A stretch of DNA of 64,000 bases from an uncultured Thermanaerothrix sp. (GTDB lineage: Bacteria; Chloroflexota; Anaerolineae; Anaerolineales; Anaerolineaceae), in contig NZ_CALIMF010000015.1 in assembly GCF_938028735.1 (NCBI RefSeq), positions 82,118-146,117 on the forward strand, given 5' to 3'. Positions 50,384-58,472 of this stretch are shown in pieces (within the stretch, counting starts at the first letter, position 1; the number at the start of each line of letters is the position of its first letter). The notes under the pieces were generated by a model. The model worked only from the letters and a program-made list of their open reading frames with translations, searched no databases and was not told where the DNA came from. The translations under genes and the position numbers were made by a program.

Positions 50384-50418
50384 TGGGGATTAAGTTTCCT
50401 TAGGCTAGATTGGGCGCA

Positions 50419-50447
50419 ATAATACCCACTCCTGTGAAAAATGTCAA
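50419..50447 (-). promoter_or_regulatory. Promoter of the aromatic amino acid operon
   Basis: On the minus strand TTGACA (50447-50442), 17-nt spacer, TATTAT (50424-50419): a perfect -35 and near-perfect -10. The predicted start is near 50411, giving a ~208-nt leader before aroH. Confidence 0.85.
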
Positions 50448-50751
50448 GGGTCTGGCTTTAGTTCACCATGGCTTTTTGGGGTTATTCTATTTGTCAACGA
50501 GGTGTAGGATGCTTTGCACCATGAACGGATTAATAGTAGTAGAGATATCCATCTAGAGCGTTAAGTCTGGGCGACAGAGCGTTTCTGGTATCTTTGTAAA
50601 GATGGTACAATTCTTAACATAAGCCTCTCCCCTGAACCATACGATGATAAAAGCCCAACTTTATCCGAAAAAGGGTCAGCTTTTCATCTAATTTTCGTGA
50701 TATTGGGTTTGCAATCATCCTGTTATAAGCAATGAGGGATGCTTTTCTAAA
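50448..50751. other. Intergenic region between the aro promoter and the O-methyltransferase
   Basis: About 300 nt without a gene. No convincing promoter for the plus-strand O-methyltransferase could be picked; TATAAG near 50733 is possible but lacks a spaced -35. The sequence is AT-richer than its surroundings. Confidence 0.4.
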
Positions 50752-51399
50752 ATGTCTCAAACATCTCCTGATACCCCTGAAATTCATCGATATATTGCTC
50801 ATCTATTTGCCAGAGAAGACACACTTCTCCGCCAGGTGCGTGAAAGCCTTGCTGAACACGGTTTACCAGAGATAGCCATTGAGCCCGAGGAGGGCGCTTT
50901 TCTACACCTGTTGGTAAAGCTGAGTAGAGCACGTCGCATCCTTGAAATTGGAACACTTGCAGGTTACAGCACTCTCTGGCTGGCGCGGGCTGTACCCAAA
51001 GACGGACTGATCATTACAATCGAAAAGTCGCTCCTTCATGCAAAGATTGCGCGTCAGAACTTCCGGGCTGCGGGATTTGAAGATCGCATTCTTCTCCTTA
51101 CCGGAGAAGCCAGGCAATTACTGCCTAAGCTCACTCCCTATGCCCCTTTTGATTTTGTCTTCGTTGATGCAGACAAAGAAGGATATCCAACATATTATGC
51201 TCAGATCATGGACCTTATCCCCTCGGGCGGCGTTATTGCGTTTCACAATGCTCTGTGGGGGGGGAGCGTTGCTCTGGACATTCATGGCCCCGTTATAGAT
51301 GGCATCCGTGAGTTTAATCAAATGGTCGCGGATGATCCCCGTGTTGTGTCCCATATCTACCCAGCCGGTGATGGCACTCTGATTGTGGTAAAGCGTTAA
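50752..51399 (+). CDS. Caffeoyl-CoA-type O-methyltransferase family protein
   Basis: A 215-residue class I methyltransferase of the OMT_3 type. Motif I is ARRILEIGTLAGYSTLWLARAV; the following acidic is in IITIEKS; the metal-binding region is FDFVFVDADKEGYPTYYAQIMDLIPSGGVIAFHNALWGG, where many members have a divalent-metal-binding DAxK and DN (here HNA). Substrate unknown: catechols or similar in related enzymes. It is alone in its transcript and ends at a bidirectional terminator. Confidence 0.88.
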   Translation: MSQTSPDTPEIHRYIAHLFAREDTLLRQVRESLAEHGLPEIAIEPEEGAFLHLLVKLSRARRILEIGTLAGYSTLWLARAVPKDGLIITIEKSLLHAKIARQNFRAAGFEDRILLLTGEARQLLPKLTPYAPFDFVFVDADKEGYPTYYAQIMDLIPSGGVIAFHNALWGGSVALDIHGPVIDGIREFNQMVADDPRVVSHIYPAGDGTLIVVKR

Positions 51400-51402
51400 T
51401 AA

Positions 51403-51440
51403 CCACAGGATTTCCCTCGAAAAACAGGGAAATCCTGTGG
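51403..51440. terminator. Bidirectional terminator between the O-methyltransferase and serC
   Basis: CCACAGGATTTCCCT and AGGGAAATCCTGTGG form a perfect 15-bp stem around an 8-nt loop, beginning 4 nt after the plus-strand stop codon and ending 28 nt before the minus-strand stop codon of serC. It serves two convergent genes. Confidence 0.75.
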
Positions 51441-51467
51441 CAATTGGCTTAAGGGTTACGTTTGTTT

Positions 51468-52565
51468 TTACCCGTGTCGCTGCTGGAAATCTTTCATGAA
51501 TTCCACCAGCACACGTGCGGACTCCACAGGAAGCGCGTTATATAGCGAAGCACGCAAGCCGCCTACCGAACGGTGACCCTTCAATCCAATTAGGTCGGCT
51601 TTTTTGGCCTCTTTGACGAAGAGGTCTTCTAACTCTTCATTGGGTAATCGGAAAGGAATATTCATGATGGAGCGTGCTTCAGGTCGGGCGTGACCGCGGT
51701 AGAATCCATTGCTTTCATCGATTACTTTATAAACCATTTCGGCTTTCTGGCGATTGATTTCATACATTTTTGTCAATCCACCCAAGCCCTTTAGCCACTT
51801 TAAGACCAGACCCGTGATATATATCGCATAACATGGGGGTGTATTGTGGAGAGAACCGCTCTCGGCTAGGACCTTATAGTCCAGCATCACCGGCAACTTC
51901 TCCGGAACGCGTGCCAGCAGGTCTTCACGGACAATTACAATGGTTACCCCTGCCGGCCCTGCGTTTTTCTGTGCTCCCGCATAAATGACACCATATTTGC
52001 TTACATCAATTGGTTGGCTAAGGAAATCCGAGGACATGTCGCAAACCAAGGGGACGCCTTCTGGTATGGCTGGTTCGCGCTTAAACTCAATCCCATGAAT
52101 CGTTTCATTGTGGCAGAAGTGCACATAGGCTGCGTTGGGATCGAAAGACATTTCCGCATCTTCTGGTAAGCGGGTAAAGTTCTCGCTTTCCCCGTTGAAC
52201 ACCACGCGGGTAATACCTAATTTCTGCGCTTCTTTAAGCGCGGTGCGGCTCCATGCCCCGGTAACGATGTAATCTGCAGAGGCGCCGGCAGGCCGTAAGT
52301 TCATGGCCACCATGGCGAATTGTAACGAGGCGCCCCCTTGCAAGAACATCACTTTATAGTTCTGTGGAATGCCCAGTAACTCGCGCAGATCGGCCTCAGC
52401 CGTTTGGATGATGGCCTCAAACTCTTTGGATCGGTGAGACATTTCCATCACCGACATTCCGGTACCCTGGTAGTCAAGCATTTCTGCCTGAGCCTGCTCC
52501 AGAACCGGCACCGGTAGAACCGAAGGACCTGGGTTAAAGTTGTGAACTCGTTTATAGGCGCTCAT
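51468..52565 (-). CDS. serC: Phosphoserine aminotransferase
   Basis: About 365 residues, PLP class V; converts 3-phosphohydroxypyruvate to phosphoserine. The N-terminus reads HNFNPGPSVLPVPVLEQAQAEMLDYQGTGMSVMEMSHRSKEF, followed by MFLQGGASLQFAMVAMNL, VCDMSSDFLSQPIDVSKYGVIYAGAQKNAGPAGVTIVIVRED with the catalytic Lys in AQKN, and the C-terminal GLKGHRSVGGLRASLYNAL. ATG 52565 has GAGG 8 nt upstream; the frame upstream (to 52649) lacks conserved sequence. Confidence 0.95.
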   Translation of the reverse strand: MSAYKRVHNFNPGPSVLPVPVLEQAQAEMLDYQGTGMSVMEMSHRSKEFEAIIQTAEADLRELLGIPQNYKVMFLQGGASLQFAMVAMNLRPAGASADYIVTGAWSRTALKEAQKLGITRVVFNGESENFTRLPEDAEMSFDPNAAYVHFCHNETIHGIEFKREPAIPEGVPLVCDMSSDFLSQPIDVSKYGVIYAGAQKNAGPAGVTIVIVREDLLARVPEKLPVMLDYKVLAESGSLHNTPPCYAIYITGLVLKWLKGLGGLTKMYEINRQKAEMVYKVIDESNGFYRGHARPEARSIMNIPFRLPNEELEDLFVKEAKKADLIGLKGHRSVGGLRASLYNALPVESARVLVEFMKDFQQRHG

Positions 52566-52891
52566 GGGTTGAACCTCGCATCTGGGGGAGTCTAAGAATT
52601 TTGAGCTAACCTGGCCTTGCCAGGTCGTGCTATATTTATCATACACCATTTTTGGGAAAGCGGAATAAGATTTTGTCTGACAATTATGTGTTTCTTGAGG
52701 GTGGGATCGGTTTGATCATTGAGTGCTAACGAGGCATCTAAGTGGCCTTTTTGTATGACCTGAGTCGGCTGAGAGTGGGAAGGGGGGCGAGTATTGAAAA
52801 AACGATCACTGTAGACCGCAATCTATTTCTCCACATCCTTCTGATAAAGTAATTTGTGAAGATTAGCCCAGATTCTCATGATGAGTTACAC
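52566..52891. other. Divergent intergenic region between serC and the hydrogenase operon
   Basis: About 330 nt without a gene. On the minus strand TATGAT near 52640 is a possible serC -10 with a weak -35. No riboswitch or repeat is seen. Confidence 0.4.
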
Positions 52892-52921
52892 GTGACAAAA
52901 AGCACAAACTTGTTGTATACA
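52892..52921 (+). promoter_or_regulatory. Probable promoter of the hydrogenase operon
   Basis: GTGACA (52892-52897) and TATACA (52916-52921) are separated by 18 nt, ending 33 nt before the first gene, whose ribosome binding site GAGGAGGAGG is very strong. The -35 deviates at one base. Confidence 0.5.
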
Positions 52922-52954
52922 TGATTAGTCAACGAGTCAACGAGGAGGAGGCTT

Positions 52955-53458
52955 ATGCTTTACGCGTTGATTGGAGTGGGGGCATTGGGCTGTGCAATAG
53001 CTGCTGTCATAACAAAACGATTGCTGCTCTCGGCGATTTGGTTGGCATTCACTAGCGCTCTGGTGGCTTTAGAAATGTATTTGCTAGGGGGGCCATTCAT
53101 TGCTGTGATTGAGCTGAGCGTGGGAGCTGGACTAGTTACTGTATTGTTTGTGTTTGCGATCAACCTGACCGGAGAGGAAAACACTTATCATTCTCCTTCC
53201 GTTTTGAAAGGGTTGGCGCTTGGATGCCTCCTTGCCTGCTTAGCACTTACGGGCTACTGGGTACTTCCACCCACTCTGGTCTCTCCCTCGAACCCGGACA
53301 CCCAACCGTTGGCTACGATATTGTGGGAGGGCCGTCGCCTAGATATCTGGCTTCAGGCTTTTCTCATCTTTGCCGGAGCTTTGACCGTCTTGGGGCTGTT
53401 GCGTTCAGCCCCCCAAGAAACAAGTCACAAGGAGGAGAATCCAGATGGATTACCTTGA
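52955..53458 (+). CDS. NuoJ/MbhD-like membrane subunit of the hydrogenase
   Basis: A 167-residue protein with about five hydrophobic helices. The segment IAVIELSVGAGLVTVLFVFAINLTGEE resembles both complex I subunit J and the MbhD/MrpB (DUF4040) motif EAxVGAG. It is the first gene of the operon and overlaps the next by 14 nt. By homology it lies in the membrane arm between the antiporter-like subunits and the H-like subunit. J and MbhD assignments cannot be separated by eye. Confidence 0.75.
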   Translation: MLYALIGVGALGCAIAAVITKRLLLSAIWLAFTSALVALEMYLLGGPFIAVIELSVGAGLVTVLFVFAINLTGEENTYHSPSVLKGLALGCLLACLALTGYWVLPPTLVSPSNPDTQPLATILWEGRRLDIWLQAFLIFAGALTVLGLLRSAPQETSHKEENPDGLP

Positions 53459-53756
53459 TGGCGTTACTATCTTGTTGGTGGTGCTGGGATTAGTAGGGAT
53501 TGGGATCTACACATTGATGATTTCCAGGAGTCTTATCAAAATCATCATTGGCATGCAGTTGATGGTGAAAGGGGTTTTACTGGCTTTTGTTCTCGCTGGT
53601 CGGATAAGCGGAAATATGGGCCTTGGGCAGAGCCTGGCCTTGACCATCATTGTGGTGGATACCATCGTGGCAGTGGTGGCGCTGGCTATGGCCGTTCGGG
53701 TGCGAAGGCGCTTTGGTACCCTTGATCCCCGGGCTTTGACCACATTGCGGAGGTGA
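53445..53756 (+). CDS. NuoK/MrpC-like membrane subunit
   Basis: A 103-residue protein with three helices, the K-type pattern: IGIYTLMISRSLIKIIIGMQLMVKGVLLAFVL and SLALTIIVVDTIVAVVALAMAVRVRRR. In most K subunits the first motif has Glu (GLEL/GxE); here that position is Gln (CAG codon 53556-53558). The second acidic position is kept as Asp in VVDT. The gene precedes a GTG-started L subunit gene by 4 nt and has GGAGG before its ATG. Confidence 0.8.
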   Translation: MDYLDGVTILLVVLGLVGIGIYTLMISRSLIKIIIGMQLMVKGVLLAFVLAGRISGNMGLGQSLALTIIVVDTIVAVVALAMAVRVRRRFGTLDPRALTTLRR

Positions 53757-53760
53757 AGCG

Positions 53761-55572
53761 GTGATAAATGGGTGGCTTCTCCTTCTTCCTATAGGTATTC
53801 CCTGGTTGGGATGTCTTGCAGTGTGGTTAGTGGGAGATCGGAGGCCTCGCTTACAGCACACGTTGGCAGTGATCTTCTCGATCTTGGCAGGTGTGGCGGG
53901 GTTGGCCTTGATTCCTTGGAGTACACAGCGATTGACTCTGCTCCTATCCCTGGGAGGTATTTTTGATGCTTTTCGCCTGGCAACGGATGGCCTGAGCGTC
54001 TTTCTAACTGTGGTGGCCACCGTGATCGGGTCACTGGCGGTGATTTTCTCAGTGGATTACATGCACGGTGAGCACTCGCTGGGACGTTATTATGCATTTG
54101 TGCTCTTCTTTATTGGTTCCATGTCCGGCCTGGTGCTGACGACCAGCTTGCTATGGATGTTTGTGTTCTGGGAACTTACCGCCTTGTGCTCCTATGCTCT
54201 GATCGCTTTTCATAACGACGATCCCAAGGCTGTGCGAGGTGGTATTAAGGCTCTAATTATGACCCAATTGGGTGGTTTGGGGCTGCTTTTTGGGGCGCTC
54301 TGGTTGTACACTTACACCGGAAGTTATGATATCCCTCAGTTCCTGGGGAGCCCTAATTCGGTTCCTCCCACAGTGTTGAGCTGGATGGCATTTGGATTTC
54401 TGATCGCAGCAGCGGCTAAGTCGGCCCAGTTTCCGTTCCAAACCTGGTTGCCGGATGCCATGGAAGCTCCTACACCTGTCAGTGCTCTGATCCACGCAGC
54501 CACAATGGTTAACGCTGGTGTGTATCTTCTGGCAAGGTTCTACCCGGCGTTTGAAGCCGTACCCGGCTGGAGATTTGCAGTCATGGTTGTTGGCATGCTC
54601 TCGGCGTTTTTGGCAGCACTGATGGCCCTCGTTTCATTTGATCTCAAACGTGTGCTGGCCTATTCCACGGTCAGTCAATTAGGGTTTATGGTTTATGCGG
54701 TAGGAGCAGGTGGAGTTTTTGCCAGCCAATTCCACTTGATGAGTCATTCGGTCTTCAAAGCGCTGCTCTTTCTGGCAGCCGGTGCCGTTATCCATGCGCT
54801 TGGGACACGAGATATGCGCCAAATGGGGGGGCTAGGGCCAAGCATGCCGTTCACCCATGTGGTCTTCACATTGGGTGCTCTTGCCCTGGCCGGCATTCCC
54901 GTTTTGAACGGATTTTGGAGTAAAGAACTAATCCTTGAGGTAGGGCTTGGGCACGGCAATCCAACCTGGATTGTCTCGTTGATGATCCTAAGCACTGGTT
55001 TGACGGCTGCCTACACCGTGCGCATGGTGGCAATGGTCTTTTATGGAAGAGGGCACCAAGACCATCATGAGGCTCATGATGCCGGGACAGCCATGAAAAC
55101 TGCTCTTATCCCACTGGCTGCAGGCACCCTGACCACTTGGTTGTTGCTTGGACCATTTTATGCCAGTCTGAAACTAAGTTTGCCCCATCATAAGCTTGAA
55201 CTTAATGCAGTTTGGGAAGAGGCGGTGGGAAAGGCAGGTGTCTCAGAATGGGAGATGACGTTCAAGGTGGGGCTGGAAATCCTCCGCGAACCCTCAACTT
55301 ATCTTGTGTTGCTCGTGGTGGTGCTGGGGGTGGCGGCTTGGCTGGGGCGGGCGCGTCTGGCAAGTCTAATTGCAACCTTCAGAGGAGTGGAAAAGGCCGC
55401 TCAAGCCTCATTTGGGTTTGAAGCAATCAACGAGGTGGTGGTCCAAGCCGTCCAAAGAGCAGGTGAGGCGCTAAGGGCCACACAAACCGGATATCTGGCC
55501 TGGAATATCTTTGCGATTCTATTGGGATGGCTGGTCGTGCTCATCTTGACAATGTTAGGGAGGGCAGGCTAG
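53761..55572 (+). CDS. NuoL/HyfB-type antiporter-like subunit
   Basis: A 603-residue antiporter-like proton pump subunit with about 16 helices. Key residues are seen: Glu in FVFWELTALCSYALIAF, Lys in AKSAQFPFQTWLPDAMEAPTPVSALIHAATMV and Lys in SHSVFKALLFLAAGAVIHAL. The C-terminal region (VEKAAQASFGFEAINEVVV then a last helix) matches the lateral-helix-bearing L type. It starts at GTG 53761 with GGAGG 7 nt upstream. It would translocate H+ or Na+ driven by the hydrogenase reaction. Confidence 0.9.
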   Translation: MINGWLLLLPIGIPWLGCLAVWLVGDRRPRLQHTLAVIFSILAGVAGLALIPWSTQRLTLLLSLGGIFDAFRLATDGLSVFLTVVATVIGSLAVIFSVDYMHGEHSLGRYYAFVLFFIGSMSGLVLTTSLLWMFVFWELTALCSYALIAFHNDDPKAVRGGIKALIMTQLGGLGLLFGALWLYTYTGSYDIPQFLGSPNSVPPTVLSWMAFGFLIAAAAKSAQFPFQTWLPDAMEAPTPVSALIHAATMVNAGVYLLARFYPAFEAVPGWRFAVMVVGMLSAFLAALMALVSFDLKRVLAYSTVSQLGFMVYAVGAGGVFASQFHLMSHSVFKALLFLAAGAVIHALGTRDMRQMGGLGPSMPFTHVVFTLGALALAGIPVLNGFWSKELILEVGLGHGNPTWIVSLMILSTGLTAAYTVRMVAMVFYGRGHQDHHEAHDAGTAMKTALIPLAAGTLTTWLLLGPFYASLKLSLPHHKLELNAVWEEAVGKAGVSEWEMTFKVGLEILREPSTYLVLLVVVLGVAAWLGRARLASLIATFRGVEKAAQASFGFEAINEVVVQAVQRAGEALRATQTGYLAWNIFAILLGWLVVLILTMLGRAG

Positions 55573-57078
55573 ATGGATGCGAACATGGCAGTGATTGGGC
55601 TGCTGGCTTTACCGTTCATTGGGGCGCCGTTGACCTATCTTGCCGATCGCCTCGCATTACGTCGAGGTGACCAGCCACGTTTTGGACAATGGATTGCTTT
55701 AGCAATTTTGTTGTTGAGTCTCTATTGCTTGAGTGTTTTCTGGTTCAGCAGCCCCTTGCAGCAGGGGACGTGGGTGCTGGTGGGTTCTGTGGCTTTGCAT
55801 TGGGATGGTCTTTCCGTGCTTCTAGCCCTCACGACCATCCTTTTGGGCAGTGCGGTGACTCTATTCTCGGGCTCCTATCTGGCTGAGGAGAAGGCTCACG
55901 ATAAATACTTCTCTCTGTTGTTACTCATGATCGGGTCCATTATTGGATTGGGGGCTTCCAACGACCTGTTTAATCTTTGGTTGTGGTTTGAACTGATGGC
56001 GGTCAGCACCTACCTTTTAGTAGCCTTCTACCCTCAGGAGAAGGGTTCCCTTGAGGCGGGGGTCAAATACTTGGTCCAGAGTGCTGTTGGGTCGGTGCTG
56101 ATTCTGCTGGCCATTTCGATTACCTACACGTACGCGGGTACACTGCAATTAGATGGCATTCGGGCCCGATTTTCTGATCTTAATTCTGCGCTATGGGTCG
56201 CGGGTGTCTTATTTGTGATTGGATTTGGGATAAAAGCGGCACTGGTACCACTACACACCTGGCTGCCAGACGCCCATGCCCAAGCACCGAGTGGCATCAG
56301 CGCGATGCTTTCGGGGGTTGTCATTGAAGCCGGCTTGGTGGCTATGTTGCGTGCTCTCATGGCGCTAGGGGCAGCAGAAATCCACTGGGGAATTCTGCTG
56401 ATGGGGTTTGGAGCCATTAATATGTTATTGGGCAATTTGCTGGCTTTGCGGCAACACCAAATAAAGCGGTTGCTGGCTTTCTCGAGTGTCGCCCAAGTCG
56501 GCTACATGTTGGCTGGGATTGGCGTAGGATTAGCCTATCAGCAGCCTGTTGCACTTGCGGGTGGCATGTTCCATCTCTTCACCCACGCTCTGATGAAGGG
56601 ATTGGCTTTTTTAGCGGTGGGTGCGCTTCTGTATGCCTTGGTGCTCAGCCATCGTCAGCACACTCCCTTAACTCTAGAGGATGTTTGTGGTGCGGCTCAG
56701 CGCTATCCGCTTGCCAGCCTAACACTGGCGATCGCACTTTTAGGGCTGGGCGGGCTGCCTCCACTAGCGGGATTTATGTCAAAGTGGCAGATTCTTGTAG
56801 GCGGTTTCAGCGCACAAACGGACGCCTCGGTGGCACTGATGATATTGGCTGGTTTGAACAGTGTCCTATCCTTAGGATATTATGCACCCATTGTTAACCG
56901 CCTCTATCGTCACCAGCCCTCTGAAGCCGTCTTAAGGGGCAACCCCGTGCCAAACGTGATGATCCTTCCCTTACTTATTCTTAGTCTGGGCATTCTTGTC
57001 CTGGGTTTCGTACCCTCACTGATGAATCCTATAAATGATTGGGCAGCATTAAGTGTTTTAGGACTTGGAATGCACTGA
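55573..57078 (+). CDS. NuoM/N (MrpD)-type antiporter-like subunit
   Basis: A 501-residue second antiporter-like subunit with ~14 helices. Functional residues appear in FNLWLWFELMAVSTYLLVAF, GIKAALVPLHTWLPDAHAQAPSGISAMLSGVVIEAG and FHLFTHALMKGLAFLAVGALLYAL. It starts immediately after the preceding stop codon. With the L-type protein it gives two pumping units, compared with three in complex I. Confidence 0.9.
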   Translation: MDANMAVIGLLALPFIGAPLTYLADRLALRRGDQPRFGQWIALAILLLSLYCLSVFWFSSPLQQGTWVLVGSVALHWDGLSVLLALTTILLGSAVTLFSGSYLAEEKAHDKYFSLLLLMIGSIIGLGASNDLFNLWLWFELMAVSTYLLVAFYPQEKGSLEAGVKYLVQSAVGSVLILLAISITYTYAGTLQLDGIRARFSDLNSALWVAGVLFVIGFGIKAALVPLHTWLPDAHAQAPSGISAMLSGVVIEAGLVAMLRALMALGAAEIHWGILLMGFGAINMLLGNLLALRQHQIKRLLAFSSVAQVGYMLAGIGVGLAYQQPVALAGGMFHLFTHALMKGLAFLAVGALLYALVLSHRQHTPLTLEDVCGAAQRYPLASLTLAIALLGLGGLPPLAGFMSKWQILVGGFSAQTDASVALMILAGLNSVLSLGYYAPIVNRLYRHQPSEAVLRGNPVPNVMILPLLILSLGILVLGFVPSLMNPINDWAALSVLGLGMH

Positions 57079-57092
57079 AAGGGAGAGCACTC

Positions 57093-57404
57093 ATGGAAAT
57101 TTTACTAACACCCCCCCTTGCGTTTCTGGTTTATCTAGGCGTTTCACTGGGCATTCTGGGATTGGGTAGAGTTCTGGCCCCTCCGGAAAGGCCATCACCG
57201 CTTAAGGAGAGCCCTTATGCCAGTGGCGAGGAGGCAGAAACAACCTTTGCGGCTCCTGGATATGCCCCGTTTTTCTTGATAGCCTTCTTCTTTGCAGTGG
57301 TCCATTTGGGAGTTCTGATTCTGGGAACCGGAGCTCTCTCCCCTCGGATTCTGCCTTACCTTTTGGGGTTACTACTTACCCTAATTGCGGTCATCTTGGG
57401 ATAG
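57093..57404 (+). CDS. NuoA-like membrane subunit
   Basis: A 103-residue protein with three helices. The arrangement (helix, loop with SPYASGEE, helix FFLIAFFFAVVHLGVLIL, helix) follows complex I subunit A, whose loop reads PFESG or similar and contacts the quinone site. The acidic residues of the A-type second helix (FDVE) are absent here (VVHLG). ATG 57093 has GGGAG 7 nt upstream; earlier open frame overlaps the M subunit gene. The assignment rests on topology and the loop motif, so it is less certain than the neighbours. Confidence 0.6.
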   Translation: MEILLTPPLAFLVYLGVSLGILGLGRVLAPPERPSPLKESPYASGEEAETTFAAPGYAPFFLIAFFFAVVHLGVLILGTGALSPRILPYLLGLLLTLIAVILG

Positions 57405-57435
57405 TACTATCCTAATTTTAAGAAGGGAGCGAACG

Positions 57436-57948
57436 ATGGGTGATAAAGACAATAAAGGTATTGGTTTTCTGGACAAAATTCGAACTTGGGCAAGGGTGAA
57501 CTCCCCTTGGGCGCTGCATTACAATAGCGGTTCGTGTAATGGATGCGACATCGAGATTCTGGCCACCTTAACACCGCGCTTTGATGTGGAGCGCTTTGGG
57601 ATTAAACTGCAGGGCAGCCCACGGCACGCTGACGTACTGATCTGTACAGGGCCGGTAACCCTTCAATCCCGAGATCGTCTGCGCCGCATTTACGAACAAA
57701 TGCCTGAACCCAAGTTTGTAGTTGTGGTGGGATCCTGTGGAATCTCGGGCGGTGTTTTTCAAGGGTGTTACAATGTCCTTGGCGGTATTGAGAAGGTCAT
57801 TCCAGTGGACATGTACATCCCGGGGTGCCCTCCCAAGCCAGAGGCGATCATTTTTGGGATTGTACAATTGCTTGAGGCGCTGAAAGCGGGGCGCAAACCT
57901 GACCCGGTGTTGATCATGCCAGAGACGCAACTTGAGTCCAAGGTTTGA
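57436..57948 (+). CDS. Group 4 [NiFe] hydrogenase small subunit (NuoB-like)
   Basis: A 170-residue protein holding one 4Fe-4S cluster. The cluster-binding motif SGSCNGCDIEILA has the C-x-x-C spacing of hydrogenase small subunits rather than the adjacent Cys-Cys of complex I; other ligands are in VVGSCGISGGVFQG and YIPGCPPKPEAIIFG. It passes electrons between the large subunit and the ferredoxin-like subunit. AGGGAG lies before ATG 57436. Confidence 0.92.
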   Translation: MGDKDNKGIGFLDKIRTWARVNSPWALHYNSGSCNGCDIEILATLTPRFDVERFGIKLQGSPRHADVLICTGPVTLQSRDRLRRIYEQMPEPKFVVVVGSCGISGGVFQGCYNVLGGIEKVIPVDMYIPGCPPKPEAIIFGIVQLLEALKAGRKPDPVLIMPETQLESKV

Positions 57949-57959
57949 GGAGGAAGGGG

Positions 57960-58472
57960 ATGAGCCAGGAAGCGGTGCAGGAAGATCTTTTGAATCGAGC
58001 GCTGGAGGCCATCCGGTCGTGGGTCCAGGTAGAAAAGACCCCTCAGCCCAACCGGGTGGATGTGGTGATTCGACGTGAGGATTTACTCACAGTAGTTGAG
58101 ACGCTTAAGCAGATCCAATGGGGTTATCTAAGCGCTATTACCGGTATGGATCATCCCGCGGTAGAACTGGGGCAAGAGGGAAGTGCGCAGGAGGGTTACG
58201 TGGAGGTATTGTATCACTTCTGCGAAAAAGACAAGGTGTTGACCTTGCGTGTCAGTGTTCCCTATTCTGACGCAGTGATCCCCTCGATTTGTGGAATTTT
58301 GCCCTCAGCCACGTTGTATGAGCGTGAACTAAGCGAAATGTTCGGCGTGCAAATAGAGGGGACCCCTGATACAAACCGTTTACTCTTGCCAGATAACTGG
58401 CCCGAAGGTGTCTATCCGCTTCGGAAAGCGTTTACTGGTCTCGAAGAGGCCAAGGAGGGGTCGAATGAGTGA
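57960..58472 (+). CDS. NuoC-like 30-kDa subunit
   Basis: A 170-residue subunit: the central strands GYVEVLYHFCEKDKVLTLRVSVPYSDAVIPSICGILPSATLYERELSEMFGVQIEGTPDTNRLLLPDNWPEGVYPLRK match the C-terminal conserved part of NuoC/HycE N-domain, including the ERELxxMFG motif. ATG 57960 is preceded by GAGGAGG. It overlaps the large-subunit gene by 8 nt and scaffolds the large subunit; unlike in HycE/HyfG it is not fused to it. Confidence 0.9.
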   Translation: MSQEAVQEDLLNRALEAIRSWVQVEKTPQPNRVDVVIRREDLLTVVETLKQIQWGYLSAITGMDHPAVELGQEGSAQEGYVEVLYHFCEKDKVLTLRVSVPYSDAVIPSICGILPSATLYERELSEMFGVQIEGTPDTNRLLLPDNWPEGVYPLRKAFTGLEEAKEGSNE

